From positions 620,001 through 684,000 of the forward strand of contig NZ_JARZHH010000001.1 in NCBI RefSeq assembly GCF_029946515.1: DNA of 64,000 nt. Direction: 5' to 3'. The stretch is from Polyangium sp. 6x1. Its GTDB lineage: Bacteria > Myxococcota_A > Polyangia > Polyangiales > Polyangiaceae. Below the pieces are notes generated by a model that saw nothing but the letters and a program-made list of their open reading frames with translations, was not told where the DNA came from and did no database searches. The translations under genes and the position numbers were made by a program. Below are positions 56,849 through 64,000 of this stretch, in pieces; positions within the stretch are counted from its first letter, which is position 1, and the number at the start of each line of letters is the position of its first letter.

Positions 56849-58380
56849 CGCCCCATGTCTCCGGTGCGACGGCTCTTCGTCCCGCCGCTCGCCTGCGCGC
56901 CCTCGAGCATCTGCTCCAGCACCTCGTGCCAGCCGAGCTGATCCTTGGCGACGAGATCGACCAGCACCCCCACCGCGGCCCGCGTCGTCGCGCGCCGCCG
57001 CGGCGCCTGCACGAAGACCAGCGTGTGCAGCCGCGCGAGCACCTCCTCGTCCACCGGCCGCAGCCGCCCCGCCGCCGGCAAACGCCCCCCGCGTTCGCGT
57101 GCGATCACCCACTTCGCGATCTCGACATCATCGAGCCCCGTATCATCCCGCAGGATGTACACGTCCTCCAGCATCGAGCGGTACGTCGCCGCCCAATCGA
57201 CGCACACCACGCGGGCCGTCGGCAGCGCGACCGTGAGCGCCTCGACCTCCTCGGTGCGACCGAACGGCGTGTCCGTCAGGTCGAGCTCTTCGAGGTGCTT
57301 CATCGACCGCAGCACGTCCGGCACGCTCGCGAGCGGATTTCCTTGGAGCCACAAGAACTTGAGGCGCGTGAGCCTGCCGATCGACTCGGGCAGCGCCGTG
57401 ATCCCCGTGAGCGACAGATCGAGCTCTTCGAGCCCTTCCAGCGCGAAGATCACGTCCGGCGGCTTGCCATCGCGCAGTCCCACGGGCGACCCGGCGACGA
57501 GCAACGTCTGAAGCCCCGTGAGCCGCGCGAGCACGTCGGGCAGGCTCTCGAGCCACGTGCTCCGCAGATCGAGCCGCCGCAGCGCCGTGAACGCGGAGAC
57601 CTCCTCGGGCAGCGTGACGAGCGGGTTGTCGCCGAGCTCCAGCGCCTCCATCGCCTCCCATGCGTGCCCTGCGAGCGGCAGCGCGCCGATGCGGTTGCCC
57701 GACACGTCGAGCGCGCGCAGCCCGAGCCCCGGGAGCATGGGCGGCAGCGCCGTGAGCCTGTTTCCGCGCAGCACGACGGCCGCGAGCGCACCGAGCGTCC
57801 CGATCGACGCGGGCAGCCCCGAGAGGCGGTTGTCCCCGAGGTCGAGCTTCTCGAGCGCCGCGAGCGCGCCGAGATCGCCTGGCAGCGCCTCGAACCCGAG
57901 CCCCGCGAGCCCGAGCTCCGTGAGGCCCGAGAGCGCGAGCACTGGCTCCGGGAACGCGTCGAGCGGGTTCTTTCCGAGCACGAGCGCGCGGAGCGCCTTC
58001 CGGTCGGCGAGCCACCGCGGCACGGACTCGACGCGGTTCTGGCCGAGGTCGAGCGACGCGAGCGCCGGCAGATCCGCGACGAACGACGGCACCGACGGGA
58101 GTTTGTTGTGGCTGAGATCGAGGACGCGCAGCTTGTCGAGCCGCCCGAGCTTGCGGGGCAGATCTTCGAGGGCGTTGCGTTCGAGCCGGAGGACCTCCAG
58201 CGACGAAAGCTCGCCGAGCCACGCGGGCACCTCGGCGAGGGCATTGCTCCCGAGATCGAGCTCGACGAGGTTCCGAAGGGAGCGGATCGCGGGCGGGACC
58301 TGGCCGAGCACGAGGCCGCGCAGATCGAGCTTGCCCGTTTTTTCGGCGGTCCCGAGGCGTTCGGCCAGCATTGCGAGCAT
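56845..58380 (-). CDS. Leucine-rich-repeat protein, coupled to PAS-STAS sensor
   Basis: This 511-residue protein is built of about 15 leucine-rich repeats of 23 residues (LVELDLGSNALAEVPAWLGEL and similar), spanning residues 15-380, followed by a helical C-terminal domain (VVCVDWAATYRSMLEDVYILRD... AAVGVLVDLVAKDQLGWHEVLE). There is no signal peptide, so it is cytoplasmic. Such LRR surfaces bind proteins. It is the first gene of a two-gene operon with the PAS-STAS sensor (4-bp overlap), which suggests it is part of that sensory complex. The start is ATG; no good ribosome site. Confidence 0.86.
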   Translation of the reverse strand: MLAMLAERLGTAEKTGKLDLRGLVLGQVPPAIRSLRNLVELDLGSNALAEVPAWLGELSSLEVLRLERNALEDLPRKLGRLDKLRVLDLSHNKLPSVPSFVADLPALASLDLGQNRVESVPRWLADRKALRALVLGKNPLDAFPEPVLALSGLTELGLAGLGFEALPGDLGALAALEKLDLGDNRLSGLPASIGTLGALAAVVLRGNRLTALPPMLPGLGLRALDVSGNRIGALPLAGHAWEAMEALELGDNPLVTLPEEVSAFTALRRLDLRSTWLESLPDVLARLTGLQTLLVAGSPVGLRDGKPPDVIFALEGLEELDLSLTGITALPESIGRLTRLKFLWLQGNPLASVPDVLRSMKHLEELDLTDTPFGRTEEVEALTVALPTARVVCVDWAATYRSMLEDVYILRDDTGLDDVEIAKWVIARERGGRLPAAGRLRPVDEEVLARLHTLVFVQAPRRRATTRAAVGVLVDLVAKDQLGWHEVLEQMLEGAQASGGTKSRRTGDMGR

Positions 58381-58457
58381 GCTAGGAAGCTGAAGCTCAG
58401 CGCGTCAACCCTTGACGCCAGGGAACGATCCTGAAATGCGTGTGTGAGGAGGCGGGC

Positions 58458-61301
58458 ATGTTCACGGTCGTCATCGAGGGGGCGAGGGGGAAAGAGACGC
58501 GCGAGACGTTCGACAAGCCGACCGTCCTGCTCGGCCGCGGAAACGGCTGCGACGTCCTCCTCGGATCGATCGGCACCTCCCGGCGCCATGCCCGGATCGA
58601 ATGCCAGGACGGCAGGATCCGCGTCGAGGATCTCGGTTCGTCCAATGGCACGTTCGTCAATGCCGAACCGATCCAGCGCCCGCTCGATCTTGCGCCCGGC
58701 GACGTGATCGAGATCTGCGACACGTGCCTGCGCATCGAGGCCCCGCCCGAGGTCTGGACCCAGCCGCGCAGCGCGCCGTGGGGCAAGCCGCAAAAACGAC
58801 GAAAGGAGCCGAGAAAACCCGCCCCGAACGACAACGGCGTGCTCCTCTGCGACGCGAAGGAGGGCGATTTCCTCTCCGTGCGAGGCGTCCGCGCCGACAT
58901 CCACGTCGACGGCCTCCTCTCGCGCGCTCGGATCGTCGTCACGTTCCACAACGACCTCGGCCGCACGCTGGAGGGGGACCTCGTCTTTCCGCTGCCGCCC
59001 ATGGCCGCCCTTCGCGAGCTCGTCGTCAAGCTCGGCGGCCGCACGATCGAAGGAAAAATCCGCGCGCGCGGACGGGCCCGCGCCGAGTACACGCGCGCCG
59101 TGGAGGCCGGACAATCGGCTGCGCTCGGCGAATCCGAGGGCGAGGACCTCGCGCGATTGCGCATCGCGCCCATCGAGCCCGGCGAGGACGTCGAGGTCGC
59201 GCTCACGGTCGATCAAAGGCTCCTTCCGATCGCCCACGGCCACCGGCTCATCGTCCCGCTCACGTACATGCCGCGTTACGTCGAGACCGGGGCGGACGTC
59301 ACGCTGACCGAGGCCGCGGCGCTCGATCGTCCCCGCCCGACGACGCTCGCCGCGCGGGCCAGCGTCGACATCACGATCGAGCATGGCCCGGACGAACCCC
59401 CGGACCTCCGGTGCACCTCGCATTCCACCACGATTTCGCAGGCCGGCGCGCGCGCGCGGCTGATCGAGGTGCGCGACGCCCCGCTCGACCGCGACGTGCA
59501 GATCGAGCTCTCCAATCGTCCCCGCGGCGACGCACCTGCGTTCTGGATTCGCCACGACGCGACCGAAGGCCCCGATCAGAATGGCCCGTCCACGGCGGTC
59601 GGCATCATCCCGCCGGCGTTCGCGGACGAGGGCCTCGTCGTCCCGCGCGCGGTCACGTTCCTCGTCGATCGCTCCGGCTCGATGGGCGGCGCGCCCATGC
59701 AATCGGCCATTCGCGCCGTGCGCGGGGCCCTGCGCTCGCTCGGCCCCGAGGACCGCTTCAACGTGATTGCGTTCGACGACAAACTCGAAGCGCTCGCGGT
59801 CGCGCCCGTCCCCTTCGACGACGAGCACCTCGCGGCCGCGGACGATTTCATCGCGCGCATCACGGCGCGCGGCGGCACCGAGGCGTCCAGGGCCCTCCGC
59901 GCGGCGCTCTCGGCGCGGCTCGGCACGGACGTCGCGGTTGCCTGGACAAACCCTACGCCGCGCGACCAGATCTCCCGGCTCCAGATCGTCGTCTTCATGA
60001 CCGACGGCGACGTCGCGAACGCGGCGAACGTGCTCAAAACCGCCAAAGACCAGCTCATCGACACGCGGCTGCACGTGCTCGGCATCGGCGACGCCGTCCA
60101 GCATTCGATGCTCGCCGAGCTCGCGCAGCTCGGCGGCGGCACGTACATGCCCGTCGCGACGAACGAGGACCTCGAGCGCGCGCTCGTGCGGCTCAAGAAT
60201 GCGATCACCGCGCCGCTCTGGACGGGCATTCGGGTGCTCGTCGAGCGCGACGGCGAGCGCAAGGGCCCGAAGATGCTCGAACCCCCCGGCCCGATCGACC
60301 TCTTCGCCGCCGAGCCTGTCCTTTTCGCGTTCCGCGGCAAGATCGAGCCGGGCGATCGCCTCGTGCTCCTCGGGCAACGCGCGGACGGCGAGGAGCATCG
60401 CGTCGCCCTCTCGCTCGCCGTGCCCGCGGACGCGCGCGCCGAGGGCGCGGCCACGTTATGGGCGCTGCTCCGCAACAAGCGGCTCACGTATCGATTCGAT
60501 CCGGACGACGACGACACGCTCGAAGGCCTCGGGACGACGTTTGGCCTGGTGAACCGCAAGGTCGCGCTCGTTGGCGTGGATCCCGAGAATCGCAACGTGA
60601 CGATCGAAGGCAAGGTCCCGATGGCCCTGCCCATGCCGCGCAACGTCGCGCTAGGTCTTCCTCCCATCCACAACGGTCCGGCGCCGATGGGCGGTTATGG
60701 GCCGCCTCCTGCGCGTAGCGCCCCGGCGTCGGCCGCCCCTTCCTTCCGTTCGGCGTTGCCGGTCCCGGGAGCCCCGCCCCCGCCTCCCGGCATGGGCGCG
60801 CCTCCCCCCGCATTCGCGGCCCCGCCGCCTCCTCCCGGATCCGCGCCGCCCGGCGGCCCGCCGCCCGCGGCCCCGCGCCTCTCGGCCGACGACGGCGGCC
60901 TCCGCGCGCTCCTCCTCCATCAAAAGGCCGACGGCCTCTTCGACGGCGACCTCGGCGCCACGCTCGCGGCCGTCGCCGCCCTCGTCGGCCGTGGCCACAC
61001 CGCCCGCGAGGGCCTCTTCCGCGCCGAGCTCCGCCGCACCACCGTCACCCTGCGCGCCAAGCTCGGCGCAATGTCCGCCGACGACAAACGTCTCGCCCTC
61101 CTCGTGCTCGCGCTCCTCACGATGCCCCACGGCGACTCTGCGCCCGACGGCCTCCCGGCCCCGATCGCCGCGGCCCTCGCGGGCCTCTCTCTCGCCGATC
61201 GCCCCGGCGCCGCCGGCAAGATCGCCCTCGCCCTCGGGCACTTGCCTTCGGACTGGGCGCAGAAGCCCCTCGCCGCCGAGGTGAAGCGGGTCTTCCTGTA
61301 A
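58458..61301 (+). CDS. FHA-VIT-VWA protein
   Basis: This 947-residue protein starts with an FHA domain (LLGRGNGCDVLLGSIGTSRRHARIE, LGSSNGTFVN, residues 20-95), then a VIT domain (about 130-260), a VWA domain with a full MIDAS site (FLVDRSGSMGG, GGTEAS, FMTDGD, about 400-575), a Pro-rich linker (about 740-830) and a helical C-terminal domain. FHA reads phospho-Thr, linking it to kinase signalling; VIT-VWA proteins form surface or cytoplasmic complexes. GAGGAGG lies 9 bp before the ATG. No signal peptide is seen. Divergent from the LRR-PAS-STAS operon with 77 bp between starts. Confidence 0.88.
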   Translation: MFTVVIEGARGKETRETFDKPTVLLGRGNGCDVLLGSIGTSRRHARIECQDGRIRVEDLGSSNGTFVNAEPIQRPLDLAPGDVIEICDTCLRIEAPPEVWTQPRSAPWGKPQKRRKEPRKPAPNDNGVLLCDAKEGDFLSVRGVRADIHVDGLLSRARIVVTFHNDLGRTLEGDLVFPLPPMAALRELVVKLGGRTIEGKIRARGRARAEYTRAVEAGQSAALGESEGEDLARLRIAPIEPGEDVEVALTVDQRLLPIAHGHRLIVPLTYMPRYVETGADVTLTEAAALDRPRPTTLAARASVDITIEHGPDEPPDLRCTSHSTTISQAGARARLIEVRDAPLDRDVQIELSNRPRGDAPAFWIRHDATEGPDQNGPSTAVGIIPPAFADEGLVVPRAVTFLVDRSGSMGGAPMQSAIRAVRGALRSLGPEDRFNVIAFDDKLEALAVAPVPFDDEHLAAADDFIARITARGGTEASRALRAALSARLGTDVAVAWTNPTPRDQISRLQIVVFMTDGDVANAANVLKTAKDQLIDTRLHVLGIGDAVQHSMLAELAQLGGGTYMPVATNEDLERALVRLKNAITAPLWTGIRVLVERDGERKGPKMLEPPGPIDLFAAEPVLFAFRGKIEPGDRLVLLGQRADGEEHRVALSLAVPADARAEGAATLWALLRNKRLTYRFDPDDDDTLEGLGTTFGLVNRKVALVGVDPENRNVTIEGKVPMALPMPRNVALGLPPIHNGPAPMGGYGPPPARSAPASAAPSFRSALPVPGAPPPPPGMGAPPPAFAAPPPPPGSAPPGGPPPAAPRLSADDGGLRALLLHQKADGLFDGDLGATLAAVAALVGRGHTAREGLFRAELRRTTVTLRAKLGAMSADDKRLALLVLALLTMPHGDSAPDGLPAPIAAALAGLSLADRPGAAGKIALALGHLPSDWAQKPLAAEVKRVFL

Positions 61302-61372
61302 AACCGTTTGCCATGGAACCACGAGCGTCCGGGCAGCGTGAACCGCCGCGGAAAAATGGTAGGCTCGGGCGC

Positions 61373-62893
61373 ATGCATGCGGAGACCATCGTGGTGGGCG
61401 CCGGCTCGTCCGGCGCTGTGATCGCGGCCCGCGCGACGGAACGCGCGGATCGCGAGGTGCTACTCGTCGAGGCCGGGCCCGACTATCCGCCGAGCGGGGC
61501 CCTGCCCGGAGACCTCGTGGACGGCACCCGCAACTCGATGACCGCCCACGACTGGGGTTTTACCTATCTGCCGATGCCGGGGCACAAGCCCTTCATGTAT
61601 CCGCGCGGCAAGGTCGTCGGCGGCTCCTCCGCGGTGAACACCTGCATCGCGCTCCGCGGCCAGCCCTACGATTACGACGAATGGGCGGCGCTCGGCTTGC
61701 CCGAGTGGAGCTTCGACGCGTGCTTGCCCGCCTTGAAGCGCCTCGAAGACGATCACGACGTCCAGAATCGCTGGCACGGCCGCGGCGGCCCCATTCCGAT
61801 CCGGCGCCACCCGCCGGCGGAGCTCACGCCCTTCCAGGTCGCTTTCATGGAGGCCTGCCGCGCCCTCGGCTTCCCGGCCTGCCCCGATCAAAATGACCCC
61901 GAGCCGTTCGGCGTCGGCCCGCAGCCGATGAACAAGATCGGCGGCGTCCGCATGAGCGCCGCGCGCGGGTACCTCGGCGAGGACGTCCGCCGCCGGGAAA
62001 ACCTCACGATCCGGCCGCAGACGACCGTGCGCCGCGTCCTCTTCCACAATGGCAAGGTCACGGGCCTCGAGGTCGAGACCTCCGGCGAGATCGAGGTTGT
62101 CTCGACGAACCGCGTCGTCCTCGCGGCCGGGGCGATCGCCACGCCGGGGATCCTCCTTCGATCCGGCATCGGTCCGCGCGCCTTGCTCGAACGGCTCGGC
62201 GTGGAGGTCGTCTCCGACGTCCCGGCCGTGGGCGCGCGCCTGCTCGATCACCCGGGCTCCCTCGCCCTCTTCGTCCCGAAAAACTATGGCTTCTCCAGCA
62301 TCCAGCATCCCCTCATTCAAACGGTGCTGCGATACACCTCCGAGGGCAGCCCTTTTCCGAGCGACATGCAGCTCCAGCCGTTCTCGTTCTTCGCCTGGCC
62401 CGGCAATTACATGCCGCTCGTCGGCATCTCCTGCTGCGTGGGCAAACCCCGCGGCCACGGCCGCATCACCTGGACGAGCGCCGATCCTTCGGCGAAGCCG
62501 CTCATCGAGCTCGACACCATCCTGCACCCCGACGATCGCGCCTGCGCCGTCGAGGCCATGGAGCTCGCCGGCCACGTCGCGCGCACGAAGCCGATGCGGG
62601 ACCTCGTCGTCCCTTTCTGGCCGAGCGACCGCGTCCTCCGGAGCCGGCCCGAGCTCTCGCGCTGGATTGAATGGAGCTCGGGCTCGGGGTATCACCCCGC
62701 CGGCACGGTCCCGATGGGGCCGGAGGGGGATCCCGAGGCGGCCGCCGACGGCCGCGGCCGCGTGCGTGGCGTCTCGGGCCTCGTCGTGGCGGACGCGAGC
62801 CTCATGCCGACGATCGTCAGTACGAACACGAACGTCACGGCATTGATGATGGGCGAGCGATTTGGAGAGTGGCTACGAGACGGGGGACTTTAG
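61373..62893 (+). CDS. GMC-family FAD oxidoreductase
   Basis: This 506-residue protein has the GMC signatures: FAD-binding IVVGAGSSGAVIAAR at the N-terminus, PRGKVVGGSSAVNTCIALRG, AAGAIATPGILLRSGIG, and SGYHPAGTVPMG with the catalytic His near the C-terminus. It should oxidise an alcohol (choline dehydrogenase-like). The ATG at 61373 was chosen because it opens at the FAD motif; an upstream ATG at 61313 would add 20 unlikely residues. The stop codon TAG forms part of a 122-bp inverted-repeat element. Confidence 0.9.
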   Translation: MHAETIVVGAGSSGAVIAARATERADREVLLVEAGPDYPPSGALPGDLVDGTRNSMTAHDWGFTYLPMPGHKPFMYPRGKVVGGSSAVNTCIALRGQPYDYDEWAALGLPEWSFDACLPALKRLEDDHDVQNRWHGRGGPIPIRRHPPAELTPFQVAFMEACRALGFPACPDQNDPEPFGVGPQPMNKIGGVRMSAARGYLGEDVRRRENLTIRPQTTVRRVLFHNGKVTGLEVETSGEIEVVSTNRVVLAAGAIATPGILLRSGIGPRALLERLGVEVVSDVPAVGARLLDHPGSLALFVPKNYGFSSIQHPLIQTVLRYTSEGSPFPSDMQLQPFSFFAWPGNYMPLVGISCCVGKPRGHGRITWTSADPSAKPLIELDTILHPDDRACAVEAMELAGHVARTKPMRDLVVPFWPSDRVLRSRPELSRWIEWSSGSGYHPAGTVPMGPEGDPEAAADGRGRVRGVSGLVVADASLMPTIVSTNTNVTALMMGERFGEWLRDGGL

Positions 62894-63014
62894 CAGGCTG
62901 TCGAGAAACGCCGCGAGCGCCCTGGAGCTAGGGAGGAGGACGCAGGAATACAGGCGTATTCCGAGGACGACGACCGACGATCCAGGGCGCACAGCAAGTT
63001 TATCGACAGCCTGC
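62893..63014. mobile_element. 122-bp MITE-like inverted-repeat element
   Basis: The ends 62893-62926 and 62981-63014 are 34-bp inverted repeats, alike at 27 of 34 positions, with perfect outer GCAGGCTGTCGA and inner GCGCCCTGGA blocks. Inside is a smaller hairpin GGAATAC-AGGC-GTATTCC. The GCAGGCTGTCGA terminus is of the kind seen at ends of some IS families. It lies exactly between the GMC stop and the convergent lipoprotein stop, so it may also end transcription both ways. No clear target-site duplication is visible. Confidence 0.55.
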
Positions 63015-63018
63015 GGAA

Positions 63019-64000
63019 TCACGGCCCGGGCTCGGGCTGGGGCGCGGGGAATTGGTCGTAGATCGTCGGGCTGCACCGACCCCAGTCCGCGTTGCACCCC
63101 GTGAAGCCGAGCGACTTGCAGTCGACCTTGTCGACCCGACCTGCATTGCAGACGACGATCGAGTCGCCATCACAAGTCGGATGGGTCCCCTCGTAGGGAT
63201 CGCATTCGCCCTCGAGCCCGCAGAAGCTCGTCCCGCCCGGGCCCGTGTTGCAGGCAAACCCCTTCACGAGCGTGCTGCAATCGACCGCTTGCTCGCCTCC
63301 GTTGATGCAGGCGCGCAGCTCCGCCCCGTCGCACCCGAGGCCCGACCAGTAGTCGATGCCGAGCGCGCTTTCCGTGTTCGACTGGCACGTCGCGCCCGTC
63401 CCGGCGCACCCGAAGCCGCCGAAGGGCCGCGCCTTGCACGCGAGCCCGTAATCGGCGCAGACGGGGCCGCTCGTCTCCGCCTCGTTGTCGCACGTCAGGG
63501 GAGCGCCATCCTTGCAGGACTCCACGTACGTGTCGTAGCTGCAGGCCGGCCCGACCGGGACGCTCTTGTCGACGCAATTCCTCTGCTCCGCGGAGCACTC
63601 GCGTCCGAGCACGCTGCAATCGACGTGGAATGCGAGCTGGTCGTCGCAGGTCTCGAGCACGCTCCCCGTGCAGGAGGTCTGGCAGGGGCCGCTGAGATCG
63701 GCCGTGATCCCGAGGCACTCCTCGACGGCCTTGCAGCCGTTGCTCTTGCTCGCGAGGCATTGCGTGTAGTCGCGGACGTTGAGCTCCTCGCCGCCCGCGC
63801 GCTCCGCGTAGAAATCACGGAGCCAGCTGTCCACGTGGCCATCCGGGATGCAGCTCCCGAAGATGATCGCTGCTTTCAGCGCGGCGTCCGGATCCTTCGG
63901 TCCCGCCGGATCCTTCGCGGTCCCGCCGCCGCCCGCGCCGCCGCCGCCCGCGCCGCCGGAGCCGCCGCCGCCCGTCGTATTGTTTGCCTCGGGCCCGCAC
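63019..64000 (-). CDS. Cys-rich lipoprotein, 3' part (runs off window)
   Basis: The 326 codons present run from a Cys near the right edge (C-G-P-E-A-N-N-T-T), through a Gly/Ser/Ala linker, IIFGSCIPDGHVDSWL, and a long Cys-rich region (CQTSCTGSVLETCDDQ; CSVLGRECSAEQRNCVD; CDGDSIVVCNAGRVDKVDC) with repeats of the type C-x-G-x-x-x-x-x-C. Its start lies beyond 64000; the edge Cys is at the expected place for a lipid-modified Cys, but the signal is not in view. This is a type often found in myxobacteria, of unknown role. The stop abuts the MITE-like element. Confidence 0.78.
   Translation of the reverse strand, partial: CGPEANNTTGGGGSGGAGGGGAGGGGTAKDPAGPKDPDAALKAAIIFGSCIPDGHVDSWLRDFYAERAGGEELNVRDYTQCLASKSNGCKAVEECLGITADLSGPCQTSCTGSVLETCDDQLAFHVDCSVLGRECSAEQRNCVDKSVPVGPACSYDTYVESCKDGAPLTCDNEAETSGPVCADYGLACKARPFGGFGCAGTGATCQSNTESALGIDYWSGLGCDGAELRACINGGEQAVDCSTLVKGFACNTGPGGTSFCGLEGECDPYEGTHPTCDGDSIVVCNAGRVDKVDCKSLGFTGCNADWGRCSPTIYDQFPAPQPEPGP

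Noticed and set aside
57450..60398. 982-codon minus-strand open frame across LRR and FHA-VIT-VWA genes
   Set aside because: It lies in a shadow frame of both real genes, and those genes show intact domains in their own frames.
1..64000. tRNA or rRNA genes
   Set aside because: No cloverleaf with a GTTCGAATC-type arm or rRNA core sequence was seen on either strand; a dedicated covariance-model search would be needed to be certain.

Overview
The window is very G+C-rich DNA from what looks like a myxobacterium of the order Polyangiales (Sorangium/Polyangium type). This is inferred from content: many lipoproteins with clear lipoboxes, Cys-rich DUF4215 repeat proteins, AgmX/PglI-like C-terminal domains, PEGA/TPR-type secreted proteins, Ser/Thr kinases, and a very large kinase-STAND-GAF-STAS signalling protein. 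No rRNA, tRNA, CRISPR array or complete insertion sequence was found. About 64 protein genes are called, including three short ones (38, 38 and 57 residues) found by reading the sequence directly.

Layout. 1-6617 (minus): a tightly packed run of secreted proteins (alpha/beta-hydrolase lipoprotein, CxxCH-bearing DUF1592/1588-type lipoprotein, Tat-exported DUF1552 protein, two more lipoproteins) and the start of a UbiA-type prenyltransferase. 6737-9218: an RNA-repair-like module made of a nucleotidyltransferase, a minimal Rnl2-like RNA ligase and a divergent HD-Pnk end-healing enzyme. 9229-12463 (minus): a 57-aa membrane peptide, two CPxGW lipoproteins, and a TetR operon whose promoter lies between two identical palindromes. 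12566-17160 (minus): cyclophilin, a secreted protein coupled to a beta-propeller/diheme lipoprotein, a Cys-rich peptide and a Tat-exported His-rich repeat protein. 17226-22309: lipid and general metabolism (desaturase, crotonase, FAD monooxygenase), a lytic transglycosylase and a DEDDh exonuclease. 22406-25281 (plus): a tandem duplication of a unit made of a 38-aa peptide and a membrane protein with an ExbD-like end. 25310-33731: LEA2 lipoprotein, VapBC-like pair, large secreted proteins, AgmX/PglI-like proteins, and a 0.7-kb gene-free stretch full of dyads. 33854-40037: HrpA helicase, YkgJ-like protein, M15 peptidase, RNase Z. 40063-43360: duplicated DUF4215 plus D8C (uromodulin-like) lipoproteins, each behind the same promoter/operator-like sequence, then an envelope lipoprotein pair.

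43472-49413: a Ser/Thr kinase with a cyclase-like tail, small proteins, and a peroxide-defence block (AhpC-AhpD, Dps, Fur-family regulator) with matching operator-like dyads before ahpC and the regulator. 49460-58380 (mostly minus): a 1659-aa protein with a degenerate kinase domain and a C-terminal STAS domain, a thioesterase behind a cluster of hairpins, and a translationally coupled LRR plus PAS-PAS-STAS pair. The STAS domains suggest a stressosome-like stress-sensing system. 58458-64000: an FHA-VIT-VWA protein, a GMC oxidoreductase, a 122-bp MITE-like inverted-repeat element, and the 3' part of a Cys-rich lipoprotein gene running off the window.

Starts were chosen by Shine-Dalgarno match, signal-peptide position and coupling to the upstream stop codon. 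Family assignments come from motif reading, not database searches.
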